Source: Clavelina lepadiformis
Taxonomy: Eukaryota > Chordata > Ascidiacea > Aplousobranchia > Clavelinidae
Length of the DNA stretch: 64,000 nt
Assembly: GCF_947623445.1 (NCBI RefSeq)
Contig: NC_135248.1
Span: 2,976,977 to 3,040,976, forward strand
Direction of reading: 5' to 3'
This document shows positions 46,299 to 58,915 of this stretch, in pieces (the first letter of the stretch is position 1; the number at the start of each line of letters is the position of its first letter). The notes beneath the pieces are model-generated. The model was given only the letters and a program-made list of their open reading frames with translations, was not told the DNA's origin and did no database searches. The translations under genes were made by a program, and so were the position numbers.

Positions 46299-49200
46299 AT
46301 GAGGTAAGCCAATTTAGTTTATTCCTGATTAAAGAATTTCGAAAATGAATAGAAAAAAAACTGTCAGGCGTATCCTCTCCAGTATAGATACATTGTAAAA
46401 GTCCCAAAACTGTGCAAAACACCTACGTGCAATCAAGCGTGAATTTTGCGGAACTTGCAAAAGGCATTACTGCCGGCAGGAGTTTATCAGGTGATGTTGG
46501 AAACGCTTCATTAACTTCGGTAAACCAAATTCGTCACTCTTCTGAAGAATATTTTTGCAGAGTTTGCATTTTTTATCTCTCATATCGGCTACGACCGTGG
46601 ATAAAAAATAGCCTTCCATGTAGTAAGTTCTCTGCTATAAAGACCTCGTCATCGATAAACGGCGTCGGGGTTCAAACTTAAAACACTTTCTACCAGACAA
46701 GTATCGATAGTTGATCAACAGCAAAGAGAGTGAACACTTTACATGGTGTATAAAGGCTCAGTATCGCATACATTCGTTCTTAGCAAGTTACAATAACCGC
46801 TGGTAATGACGAGCGGCGACCCTAAACAAACATGCGCCTGTACACTATAGAGCCGGGACTTGTTACAGTTGGCGTAGTGTACTTCAGTTATTGAGATAAA
46901 GCGACAGCTAACTACTGCTTTAAAAACACGTATTAAGCAAGCTGGTTTGGTGACGTAATTTGTTTTTGTTCTTGCTACGTCATAGAATTTATTTTGGGGG
47001 ACAGTTCCGCAACTATGGCGTTTGCCATTCGTAACGAATCCTTTATACAAACTAAGAGCTCTTTACTTTAAACAAGTTTTTCAACTTTGAATGCTGAAGC
47101 TATTTATCTTTAGTGGTGGACTTCATCCGATTTTGTTGATGTTAAGTTTTCGATCAAATGCGGCTGATGTCATCTTAATCTAGGTAAGACAGGGCTTGTC
47201 AGCATTCTGTAAACCTGCCTACACAGGTTGCGTATGAATGAGATAAAACTGTTTTAAATTCGGCTGCCAAAAGGGAATATTTGCGACGCCGAAAAGGTTT
47301 AAACTTTAAATGCCTTGATAAGGATCTTAATCATTTCCAATTTTAAAAATTTCTCAAATTTTGAAATAAATATTATTTCCAATACTAACCAAAGCTCTCA
47401 AAAATACCCTAAAATATTAAAATTTTTGATAAATGTTAATTTTTGTGGTGCTACCACCTACCTTCCTTGGATTAATCCACTTCAGAAATGTCGACACCCT
47501 TTTCCAAAATTCGATTCGGTAGCGACATGCATTCTGTAAACTGTAGACACTACCTTTGATACTAACTGTTTAAAGATGGTTATTTCTTGAAGCAATACAA
47601 GAGGCAAAGAAACGGCGGTTCTCCTCCTAGCACAAGTGATTTTCATCGTGCTGTTCGGGCTGTTTGTTGATTATGGATACGACGCTGGTCCCGGTCATGT
47701 ACAGTTGGAGAAGCAAGATCTCAATGAATCCGGCAAGGAGCTGACGTTCGAACAGCTTTATCCGAGTAAGTACAACGGTTGTAAACTTGCCCATTACGAA
47801 ACAACCGTTTTCACTGCGCTGTGTTTCATGTGGGCTTTAAGTCCAAATTAGAAACTACTGGACATAACATGAGTATGACATCGCGCTGAGAACGGCAAGT
47901 GACTACAACGATTTTTCTAATCTTACTTTAAGGCTCAGGCTGTAGTGGGTAGCATGAAACCATCCCATGTTCTAAACTGTGTTCTGGCCCTTTTTGCTTA
48001 ATATTTCTGATGTAGTGTACCAAGATGTCCACGTCATGATGCTTATTGGTTTCGGATTTTTGATGACGTTTTTAAAACGTCACGGCTTCGGTTCGGTTGG
48101 CTTTAACTTTCTTCTCACTTGCTACATCATTGAGTGGTCAACTTTAGTCAACGGATGGTTCGGCATGATCACCACAAATAAATCGAAAATCGAGCTGAAT
48201 TTGGAAGGGTAAGCTTATAGGCTATTCCTATAACAAGACTTCATACTGTGCTTTATAAAATTGGATTTAGATCCAGAATTAATTTACATGTGGTTGCACT
48301 CAAGTGGTAGAAGATCTGTAAAGTAGCCTGTGTTGACTATCTGTCAAAACGTATCATTAGTTCATTACTTTCTATGGCAGTTTGCTGAACGCCGACTTCG
48401 CCGTAGCAACTGTTCTCATTTCGTTCGGAGCCGTCCTCGGCGTGGCCAGTCCTGTGCAGTTGGTGCTCATGGCAACACTGGAAGTGGTTTTCTATAACAT
48501 CAGTCTTTATATTGGGGTTGAGGTGCTTGGGGTGAGTGCAATGAAAACTCGTTAGCTCGAAGCGTATATTTGGAACCGGATGATTTACTTCGATGTATCC
48601 CAAGTTGGTGACATTGGCGTTAAAAATGCAATAAACGGGAAGTAGGAGATAGTAGATGCCATCAGTAAACTTGCGTTTTTATTTTGTTACCTTTCTTATA
48701 GGTTTAATTCTAATTTTTAAAGAATTACGTCATTATAACTTGTTTACGATTCCGTTAAAATTATTTAACTATTGTTAACGCGTCAATCGTCAATACACGA
48801 AGCGCATCACCAAGGTTGTTACGTTACAATGAATGACTTTGCGATTCGTTGTAAGGTAGCAGGCGCTAGTTATACGCCGTGAGACTACAGAAACACTTAA
48901 GCGTAACCAAAACTTCCAGTTACAAAGCTCCTACTTATCGTTATTTGTTTACATGCTATTTAGATGGCACTGCGGCAAAAAAACAATACAAGATATTGGA
49001 CTGGGTTGTGCTGTCTTGCTATAACCATGTTTGACCTTCATAATCTTTTATTGTTTTGTAGGTGTTAGACATCGGTGGTTCCATATTCATCCACGCCTTT
49101 GGTGCGTATTTTGGTCTGTCAGTTGCTCGTATGCTTTATAGGAAGACCCAGGCTGAAAATGAAAAGGAGGACTCTGAATATCATTCGGACATCTTCGCAA

Positions 49201-50809
49201 TGATAGGTGACTTTTGCACGCTTTTTTCCTTTTTATGCCTATATGCTCGTGTGTTATGGTAGTTGTATTGTACAGTAGACAAACTACCAACTTCTGGCTA
49301 TCAGTCCATTAGTCTTTGCTATGAAACCACTATTAAACTTATCGTGTCTAGTTAACTGGGGCTGAACTTTGCAAACACGTGGTCACAATAGCTCTTATTG
49401 TTGTTACTTAATCGTGAAAATGCTCATTTCTTGCCCAAGAAAGAGGCGAGAGAATGTCCTTTAGGTTGGTCAGGTTGTCTGCGTATAGGAATATTATGAT
49501 CAGCGTTATTACCTCCTTTGACAGGAACTTTGTTTCTTTGGATATACTGGCCAAGTTTCAATGCCGGCCCAGCAATGGATAACGAGCGACACCGTGCGGT
49601 GATCAACACAGTTCTGAGCTTGTCGGCGTGCACTGTCACAACGTTTGCTCTCAGTTCTGTTCTCAACAAAGATGCGAAACTTAACATGGTAGGTTTCTTG
49701 AAAATGGATTTTTGTCTCATCGTATCAGTTTTTGCTCGTCTTTTTTAAATTTTTAACTTTGACAACCATCGTTTGTCTGCGTGAAAATACGACGTAAGAA
49801 TCATCTCTATACGCGCAGTAAACCGATTTGCATCCAATACTCACTTTAGTAGAAGGTTTACTTTCAAGGTGCACGTACAAAACGCTACCTTAGCCGGAGG
49901 TGTTGCGATGGGTGCGAGTGCAGACCTGATTGTTTATCCATTTGGAGCTTTACTTGTCGGTACGACTGCAGCTACCGTTTCTACATTGGGTTTTCACTTC
50001 CTACAGGTATGTTGTTTTCCGTAAACCCTTCATTATATATGGATAACAATACAACTTAAAACTAAATGTATTATTGCTAGGTTGTGCAACCTGTTGCATT
50101 AATCACGTACCTTTGGCTAAATTTTAACCGGCTGCCTGTTCTATAGCCCATTTTGCTGGCAAAGCTAAAAGTTCACGATACTTGTGGAGTCCACAACCTT
50201 CACGGTATGCCCGGTGTTCTTGGTGCGATTGTCAGTGCAATTGCAATTCGCATCGCAAACGTAGAAACTTACGGCAATAGGTAAGTTGTTTATCACATAA
50301 CAAGAAAACGCCGACGGGAGTGCAACAGCATGAGACTCTCTTTTTGTCTGTTTTAGTTTTGAAAAGCTATTTTCTGAACGGCCGGTAGACAGTCAAGCAG
50401 GTTTTCAGATTGTGGGTGTGGCGGTGGCTGTTAGCATCGCTATGGTGTCTGGTTGCTTGACAGGGCTCCTGCTGAAACTGCCTTTTTGGGACAATTTGAC
50501 CACGGAGGAATATTACGAAGATGAAGTGTTTTGGGATGTGAGTCCAGCTGACAAAAACTCTGTTTATGTTTTAAAACCGATTGGTGTATACTAGCGTTTA
50601 ACTATACTCCAACGTTCTGTCCTTGTCGTCTTTGAATAATGGATAAAATCGTCGTTGAACGTGTACATCTGTTTGAGTTTGTTGTTCGTTTTAAGTGTGT
50701 TGGTGTATCCTTTACACAACATCTTTTTTAGTGCCAGGAAGAGCAGCCTTCAGGATATGAGGCCACCAAGACCAAAGAGCAGGAGACAATACTTCTGGGA
50801 GGGGAGTAA
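46299..50809 (+). CDS. RHCG-like: Rh glycoprotein (RhBG/RhCG-type ammonia channel), copy A
   Basis: Ten exons are proposed: 46299-46303, 47593-47765, 48016-48208, 48381-48531, 49062-49206, 49525-49688, 49869-50006, 50147-50280, 50357-50537 and 50732-50809; total 453 residues, all phases consistent. Exon 1 contributes only ATGAG before a GTAAGC donor; joined to exon 2 it gives [17 protein letters not shown]. The protein follows vertebrate RhCG through all membrane segments: [58 protein letters not shown] and HNLHGMPG. The twin pore histidines (His185 and His342) and the phenylalanine gate (Phe130 and about Phe234) are kept, so ammonia conduction is likely. The first extracellular loop has an N-glycosylation sequon (NES). 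The C-tail is [18 protein letters not shown] and so on. Reading through intron 9 gives another tail. Confidence 0.93.
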
Positions 50810-51211
50810 CGTCATCTTTCTCACTCAACTCATTGCCTTTTTGAAGTGACTCCCTTTAACTCCTTATATTGGTTTTACACGGCAACAGCTGAATGGACAT
50901 ACTGCCTGTAGTCAGCTAAACCAAACCAGGATGTAGCGGTTGCCGTTAACAAAGATCTCAGCTAAATTATGCTGTTGTCTTTACCGTATCTAGAGCTTTT
51001 AAATAGCCGGTATTTCTACGTATAAGAAACGTGTTGTAAGAAAGCAACTTACTGCATGCAATACTAATAATGGCTGTAGTAACTTCAATGATTAAGGTTA
51101 CGCACTTACTAGACACATCTTTAACAGGCGGGAGCTGGATTAAAAAGGATAATAATCTACAGCCAAAGCACAATCAAACCAGGCTGAAATTTTTAATAAT
51201 AATTATACCTC

Positions 51212-51217
51212 AATAAA
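51212..51217 (+). terminator. Polyadenylation signal of Rh copy A
   Basis: AATAAA about 400 bases after the stop, conserved in copy B at 63932-63937. Confidence 0.45.
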
Positions 51218-51472
51218 AAATCTAGAAGAGAAATTAGTACATGAATGCATTAATGATTTTGGTTTTCCGTTGCGAGACTACATCTAACATTGTCATTAAT
51301 TGGTTCATGTAACGACACACAAGCACTGTCGACGTTGCGATAGTTCGGTGAAAGGTTGTCAGCCTTTATAAACGCTGTTGTTGTATAGATTACGACACTT
51401 CACCTAAATCCTTCTAAGAGGAGAAATTGAACTGAAATTCTTGAAGCACAACGGTGTTCAAACTTTCACTAT

Positions 51473-51478
51473 TTTATT
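51473..51478 (-). terminator. Polyadenylation signal of the ficolin-like gene
   Basis: AATAAA on the minus strand about 100 bases beyond the stop codon at 51576-51578. The Rh copy A and ficolin transcripts are convergent and end within about 250 bases of each other. Confidence 0.5.
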
Positions 51479-51575
51479 AGCATCGGACGTATAACTACGC
51501 ATGTTTACAGGTAGCACGCATCCGTGAAAACAACAAGGTGATCAACAGCATGCGTAGTAAGGCGACATTAGCTTT

Positions 51576-53527
51576 TCAGTAGCATCGAAGTTTCATTGTT
51601 GTCGCCTTGAGAGCTTCATGATAACCCTTCCAAGATTGCCAAATTATGTTTTGGACATTTCCTCCTGAGCGTCCCCATGCGGCGTTGAGAGCAGATGAAA
51701 AGCAGGCGTTGAACCACCAGCCGCCAAGTCCTTCATTGTAGTAGGTCGAACAATGCCTATCATTGCTGTTAAAAATCACTGAAATTGGTACGCTGCAAAA
51801 ATAGCTGTAGAGAAAACATGGCCAGAATGACCTCAGGGCAGCAATTTAATGCCTGTTATTTAGCTCAGCCTACTGTTTATCGTTGTCTCTATCTGGAGAA
51901 GAAAATTCCTGCAAATCGTGGACGTGGCTGCCTGCCGACAGACTGTCCCCTGCTGTGCCACTGTAACCACTCACATGAAGACGGTAGTTTGTCGATTCAT
52001 CCTCAATGAAAAATAAACTGTGAAAATATGAGCATCATCAAACCTGTTAATCGTCTTTATGGTGCTGGAGTTACGTATAAGCACCAAAAGTAAAAGAGGG
52101 ATACAGTTGGACTATAAAAACTTCTCATGCTGGGTTCCCTGGGTGCTGATTAACTTTAGATGGACAACGAGTTGTGGATTCGTGTGGAAACCTGTGTTCA
52201 ATTACCTGTATTGGGCGTATGCTTGGATATCGGTGAAGTCCCAAAGTTCTATTCTGAGCTTGCATAATCTTCCGTATGTCAAGGAATGAATTTTGTTTAA
52301 ACCTTTATAGAATGTCAACATTGTTGAATTCGTTTTCCATGTAACGACTATCTGATGTTTTAGTAAACATCATATGAATACCAAGCCAAAACTCTCCGCT
52401 TAAGTTTCCAAACCCAGATTTGTATTCATCCCAGTTGACTATAAAGTTCACGCTTCCGTCCAATCTTCTTTGGAAAACCTGAAATGTTAAAAATAAGCCT
52501 TTAATATATTTACAGAACGCCGTGGCGCGCATAATAGAAAGTTATGTCAAAAAGTCCGAATCAATAAGCTTCGCTACAATATTCTACACAAGTGCTCCTG
52601 GAAGACGCGTTTTGAAACTTAAAAACACTGCAGTTCCATCAGTTAAGATTGGAATTTGAGGTTAAAATTTGCTTTATCTTTAAGGCTATGTCAACCGGAC
52701 GATTAGGCTATATAAACATTAAAACAATTTTAGCTTTACATTAACGGGAAATAGTTTAGTCTATAACTTACTTGGTTCCACGACAATTAACCGTGGGAAA
52801 TTGACCGCGAACAAACTCACCGGGGACAACTGACCGTGACGTAAATTTACCTAGAACCAACTGACCTTAAATCATATTATCACTTAAATCATATAATTTG
52901 AATAAACAACAATGCTAATTTGCGTAAAAAATAAAAATAAAATGCGTAGCGGTTGATTTGTGTCGCCGGCCAATTTGTTGCCGATCAGTTGACCACGACC
53001 AATTGTCGCCGGTGAATTTGTTCAATATTCAATTGACGTGATCCCAACTTACTTACCGTCCATCCGTCATCGCAAAAAGCTTTTTCTCCAGATCGCAACT
53101 CCTGCAAACCATAAACGGATGATGTGTAGCACGATGCTGGTGTAAGGAGCTTCTTTATATCTTGATTTTAAAGCGAGAAACGTTAAATCTATTTCGTTCA
53201 AAACTTCTCTTAAGTAAATTACGTGCGAAGAAGACAGATGTTAACTTTATTGAAGCATCTCCTACCCAAATGATTTTGCCTAATCATGGACGCCAGAGAT
53301 GTAAATGACATTCTTTCCTCCTCACACGGGTCACCTGGATCTCCTTTCTCACCTTTGCTTCCGGCTTTTCCAACTAGACCCCTTTCGCCTTTCTGGCCTT
53401 TTCCCAAACTGCTTGTAACGTCGTCACACACAGTAACAGGGCGCATAATTTCACGGCATTGCTGTGATGAAACGATTACAACACCGAATGCTAAGAGAAA
53501 GGACACTGCAATCTTTGCCATTCTCAT
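51576..53527 (-). CDS. Ficolin-like lectin (signal peptide, collagen stalk, fibrinogen-related domain)
   Basis: Six minus-strand exons, 53527-53266, 53136-53057, 52478-52382, 52302-52206, 52017-51874 and 51765-51576, join in phase to 289 residues, close to vertebrate ficolins. Exon 1 gives a signal peptide (about 1-21), two cysteines suited to subunit linkage, and eight uninterrupted Gly-X-Y triplets (about 44-67, [13 protein letters not shown] onward). The rest is a fibrinogen-related domain: [69 protein letters not shown] (calcium-site acidic cluster), GGWWFNAC and a final MKLRCY. Ficolins bind acetylated sugars on microbes and, through the collagen stalk, recruit MASP proteases to start the lectin complement pathway; ascidians have several. 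The collagen region is short, so MASP binding is uncertain. The exon 2 start uses ACCAG at 53137 because it keeps the phase. Confidence 0.93.
52765..53054. mobile_element. Mutator-type MITE (272 bp) with 9-bp target duplication, in a ficolin intron
   Basis: Element 52774-53045 starts GGTTCCACGACAATT and ends, inverted, GGGATCACGTCAATT; the inverted similarity extends about 60 bases with gaps (for example CAAACTCACCGG against CAAATTCACCGG). A perfect 9-bp duplication, AACTTACTT, flanks it at 52765-52773 and 53046-53054. Long inverted ends and 9-bp duplications point to the Mutator superfamily. The interior holds repeated (C/T)AATTG-ACCG words. The right-hand duplication copy overlaps the 5' splice site of ficolin intron 2. 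Confidence 0.85.
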
Positions 53528-56500
53528 TTTTCAATAAACAAATGTTAGATCGACTGTGAAAACTTTTCACTTTGATGCAAAGCCTACGTGTAATCTTCTA
53601 ATATCAGACTTAAACTATTCTACTGAGGTTTAACCTGCAGAGAAAAACTTCTTATTTCCAAAGCTGCAATTATACCACTCAAATGACAAATCGAAGCCAA
53701 ATATGGCAACGCGATTAAGCTGTTTACCACTTTACGCTGTTTGAAACCATAATGTTTTTTCAGCTAAGTAGGCTATAGCCTTGTAATGAAATGGTTGTAT
53801 GTCGTACCTTATCCTGTAAGGGCAACCAAATCACTACAACGTTTGTCGGTTGAAATTTTTATTATCCTCGATGATAAATGAGCCTCAAGGTCGTTGTTTC
53901 GCTTTTCTTAATCTTAGAATTAATTGTTCATTATGACAACTGTATATTCTGATTATATTGAAGCTTCTTTGAACGATTACATTTTAAATAAAACATTGGG
54001 ACAGCTACATAATAAAGTCGACCACTTTCTAGGGTTGACTTAGTAGACTGTAACGCATTGAACAACTATGAATAATAACACACGCAATATAGACATGCAC
54101 GACATTTTTGTCACGACTTAATACGATAAGCAGAGAGTAATCGATTACGTAATGCAATGCTTTGCTTTGCCGATTTCCGTAATCAAGTATTCTATGCGGC
54201 ATTCGATTTGCAAGCAATTTTATAGTATCATCACAGCCTATATAGCAAACAATAAAGACGTCAACCATAGGTCACTTGAAAGTACTTGAAGAAGCTCGTT
54301 ATCGTTGAAATTAAAACCACAAAAATATCTTTATGAAGTCTTTAAATCGTACAGCACATTAATTCCTTTTAACATGCTATGCGTGTGGTAGGAGAAGGTG
54401 GTGTAAAGCGGACCAACGGGGTAAAGTGGCATACCCCTCTTATTTTCTTAATAAAGTTTTTTCACTGCGCGGATACCACTAAGTTCAGTGAAACATAACG
54501 TGTTGCAGACGCGATTATTCGAGGTTACATGGAAAAGAACACAAAAAAGGCGAGGAATTCGTATTTTGTACTCTCTGATCTATCGGAAGGTAACTTGTAA
54601 GGTATCTTGTAACTTAGATTTTATTTTACATGCATAAGGTAGGCTAGAAGTTTGGTTGAATGGTATAGGAAGGAGTTTTACTGTATCACGTACGAATTAC
54701 ATAGGTTCATTCCGCTTACTGACTAGCCAAAATTTGGCCAAAAGTCAAAATAATAGTACCGGTAACCAAGGCCGGGTAAAGTGGACCTATGATCCTGATC
54801 CATATTGATCCAATCCTGTTCCAACCAACACCGAATCTTACTCCGTTAATGTTAGTTCAACTAGGGTAGGCTAGCCAATTTGCGAAAAACTTCATATAAC
54901 GCAAAGTAATACGTAAATAAAACAAGTTCTACTGATCACACAACCATCGTTTTTATATCATTACAAGCGTAATTTTATTCTCTATATTATACTTTAAAAC
55001 CGCAAATTTTTAATTAATATCTTTCAGGTGGTAACAAATCTTGCATCAGCAATTTTTGCGCCAGTTTGCGATAATTGCACCAGTTTGCGAATGCAAGAAA
55101 CATGAATTTCACACTTATTCGAGCTAGCTTTACTGTATTCTAATTGGTTAATTTTAATTAAATAGACATCAAATATTTATTCAAGCTTTAAATTCTGCCG
55201 ATTATTTATTTGCCATAAAAATGGCATTTTTCGAAAATAAACGCATAGTATACTATATAGTAACGTATAGTAAGTTATATATGTTTCGAATAGAAACCAT
55301 AACCTTCATTCTCTTTTTAGTATTGCACGCTGTTTCTAAGCAAAGGCGCTTTGTAATCGTATCGTTCATTTTTGCCATTGGCTATAGGGATGGAAAACTA
55401 AGGTGCTATCCTTGTTAGAGCGTGCCCAAACATGATACGATAAATATTTGACACATAGGCCTATATGGCATACACCAAAATATTAAGACCAGTTTAAAAG
55501 AAAACGAGCCAAACACCAAGAAAACGGAGAAATCTGAAGTAGCGAATCGTTTTATTTACTGCTGAAGGAAATCAGAAACTTGAGATAAAGAAACATCCAA
55601 ATCCACAACCGTCAATCACTGTTCAACATCGACGTGCAATCAGAGGCATTGCATTTATATAAAATGTGTTTGTTTTATTTTTTCAAGAATTCAACGTAAA
55701 CAGCAAAATTATTCGCAACGAATGAGTTTAAAAATCACGCTTAAAGCCTTAAAAGGAACCACAATACGGAAAACAACCAACTTCAAAATAACCAGAGCTA
55801 ACATTCAAATTGTCATCTGAAAGTAGCATTTAGACATGCCTTCACTCACAGTTATGACAGAGGTAAGTGAGATTTCCGATTTCATGTTGGGTGAGATTGG
55901 GATCCAAATGGGTGCATTTAACATGATACCAGCGATCGCAATCATCGCATTCCACCCACAACGTGTGACTCAAAGGATTTTACAGTACTGTGAAATTACG
56001 TTCGCAATAACGCCATAACAACAAACCATCACAAACTAAGATCACATGCGCACTGGACCGGAACGATTTATACTTTTTCTATGGTGACGTCTTGGATAAG
56101 AACTCTATCACAGGGGTGGGCAAACTTTTTGTATACTGAGGGCCGCATTACAAAAAATGTTGCAGCCGGCGGGCCGCACACTCTCATTACAAAGTAGGAA
56201 AATTTACCCGGTGTGTAAATAAACGCATATTCATATTAAACACAATTTTTGCATTTCACACTCAGTTACGTTTAAAGCTACGCAATCTTCATCACAAAGG
56301 CCTGCGGTAGCCGCTACCGTATTTGTATTTTATGATCAAACAATGCGTGAGAACTGTAGGGCTAGTTACTGAAAGCATGTTGCAATACATGCGCGACTGA
56401 CGTGTGTGTGTTTACGCACTGAAAGTGAAGAGTGTATTGCTTGAAACAAAAGTAAAGTTGCCTTAAAGATTTGGTAGGGTACAGCTAAACCTTCCCTGAG

Positions 56501-58161
56501 ACCGCCTTCTCTTAAAGCCGGGGGGAGTCCGCCCAACCGTTGACCATCATTTCATGTAATTACCTGTAACCTGTCACTAACCGCCGCAATCGCGCAAAAA
56601 TGAAACAACGAAGTTGGGCAGACAAGCATTTGGGGACCCAAGAAGAAATTTCTTACATCTTTTCTATGGAGGAAAAGGCAAAAACAAAACCACAACTCAT
56701 GACCCTACCTCATCTAGCAAATGTTAGAGGGGCCAAGCCTGTTCAAACTATTCGATAGTTCGCCTCGGATCTTCCAAATGTCACCTCAGGTACAACTGAT
56801 GTATACCCGGGGTACCTGAAACAAATTTACCATCGCATTTGCTTTGACGCCCTCTACCGACGACAAACAATATAAAAGAAAAGAAAAAAGAAGTAGAAAA
56901 ACACACAAAAATACAAAACTTACGTTTATAGAAGCTATTTAGTCCGATAGCAGAATGTCCCTTCGGTACGACAAAATAATTACGTCCATGTTTGTATTTT
57001 GAAGTTTATTGCGTCAACTTGGTTGATGTTCATTTCATTTCCACAGACATCATAGATTGCGGGTTTAAGCTCAAAATTACTTCTCAGCTTTTTACGCGGA
57101 TTATTTTGGAAGGAAGCCAGACTTTAATCAACGCGCGCCGCGCCGAATGCCAGGTGACGTCACAAACAAATAAAGAAACTCGTGGTCATTTTATTTTGAC
57201 GGTGGATGAGAAGGTCGCAGCTGTAAGAACTTGTGCGTTGACTTGGTCAGTTCAACATTTCCAGAGTTGAGTGAAAGCTTGTTCTGGTACGTTTGGTGAG
57301 TTGAACATTCAGTATTTTCTTGATAGCGATAAACATGCTTATGATAGTGGTATATTTTGTCCAAACTTGTTAGCTTGTCTTAACTTAATATGATGTAGCA
57401 CAATTGTATTGTTGGCATCTTGCATGTTTGTAAAAGTTTGAGTTTTACCACTTTTTCCTTTTCGTTAATTGTGCGAGAGCAAGTTCTTTATTGTGCTATG
57501 ACTAAATGGCTGAAGTTTATGAGACTGTCAGTTTTAAGTTTTGGTTTATTGAATACATTTTCGGTTGACGTTTATATCTGTTATTTAAACTGGATTATAG
57601 CTTGTTAGGTTATATAAGTACAAGTTAGCTTTCAAACTGGTTTTGGCTTGTTATATTTTTGTAAACAATATGACAACATTTTTGATCAAATTTTGTAATC
57701 TACTATTATAGGCTTAAGTTTTTGTTGTAAAATATAATACGTTTTTAACTTGGAAACTTTAGATGCAAAATAGCTTAAACGATATCTTCAATAAAGCCAT
57801 TATATTTGTAGGTTCAAGCGGTGATTCTCGGATCAACAAGCCGGCAATGACGTACACTTTCTAGAAAGGTTCTGTCTTCCAGCGGAAAAAAATTTTTATT
57901 CTTATGCAGCTAATTCTCATAATTAAGGGGCTGTAGCAAACTGTAGAATTGTTTATTACAGTTCACATAATTAAACTTTGTGTTCTGTAGTGGATCAGCT
58001 TTGTTCATGTGATTAGTGAAGTTCTCCAATCATAATGTATTCATGAAATTTCAACTACTTTTGGTGTTAATTTTTGATCTGTCGCTATTTCAACGAAAAC
58101 ATCGTACATTCATAATTACATTTCCATACCTCACGTTAACTAAACTTCAATGTTTTATCAT
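53528..58161. other. Intergenic region between the ficolin gene and Rh copy B
   Basis: No gene recognised in 4.6 kb. At 54405-54440 and 54775 the words GTAAAGTGG/GTAAAGCGG recall a common transposon motif but no ends could be paired. At 56113 CAGGGGTGGGCAAACT followed by GGGCCGCA looks like a left hAT end with no visible right end. A small repeat, GCGCCAGTTTGCGA and GCACCAGTTTGCGA, lies near 55060-55090. If the Rh duplication is a simple tandem, this region is the right part of its first unit. Confidence 0.4.
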
Positions 58162-58915
58162 GTTTTGCGAAATGAGCGTAGTTTAGTTGCTTCAGTTGGC
58201 ATAGAGCAGTAAGAAGGAGATTTTCAGTTCACAAGTTGGAAACGGAACTACTGTGTAGTACCAAGGTATATAGTATACACTATATGTCAAGGTATACCAT
58301 GACACACATTTTTGTCATACAGGAAAGGAAGTTAAGCCTTTCTTTTCCGTCCATCGCAGGATGTTTTGACCCCTGACCATTACGTTCGCACTTGTGTGCG
58401 AGTCAGTTTATAGTCTTGGTGTATCACGAAACAGGATTGTAGTTATTACATCTCCTATCCCTGTCAATCTTATTCAACAATCTACTATAATATGAGTTTA
58501 GAGACTTCGTTCCTCAACTAACCAACTGACCGCAAAGTGCTGTTACTCATTAACAGTTTTTCTCTAGTTTAGTCATTATCAAAGTATATTGACGATTATA
58601 ATTATAAGAGCACGTAGGTCTATTAGTGGTTTGTTCTGGTAGAAAAGAAACTAGTTTTTGAATATTGGATAAATTATGTGTTATTGGATGCAACTTGCTT
58701 AAAACTGTAATGCAATGTTTTCAAAAAATGTTTCCTTGCATGCGACTACATCATTTTCTTTGTCATAATATTGACATTGTTTCCTATAATAAACCAATCA
58801 GCAGCTTAGGGCGGGGTCAGAGTAAGGGAAACCTGAAGTTTCTGTCATTCTTCTGCAAGTGTGTCGACGAGGCTGTAGTTTTGTGTACCGGAAAAGGTCA
58901 ACTTCCGCGCAAAAA

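Larger units (their letters stand above)
45518..51280. repeat. Segmental duplication, copy A (Rh gene unit)
   Basis: From GTTTTGCGAAATGAGCG at 45518 this sequence is matched base for base, with about one to two percent substitutions and a few small indels, by 58162-64000. Offsets run from 12644 at the start to 12720 at the end. The copies are in the same orientation. Similarity stops sharply at the left boundary. The right boundary is not seen because the second copy runs off the window. Confidence 0.95.

Noticed and set aside
46739..47050. Minus-strand 103-codon frame, also found at 59399-59710
   Set aside because: It lies in intron 1 of each Rh gene and is conserved only because the whole segment was recently duplicated. 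The conservation is no greater than in neighbouring intron sequence.
53101..53104. TTTGCAG acceptor for ficolin exon 2 at 53102
   Set aside because: It would begin the exon in phase 0, while exon 1 ends in phase 1. The ACCAG acceptor at 53137 fits the phase and adds a cysteine-containing stretch expected at the start of fibrinogen-related domains.
54400..54790. GTAAAGTGG/GTAAAGCGG words resembling a known transposon motif
   Set aside because: The words are in direct, not inverted, orientation and no ends or duplications could be paired.
55836..56018. 60-codon frame beginning MPSLTVMTEVSE
   Set aside because: Short, unmatched and adjacent to a truncated hAT end; no supporting context.
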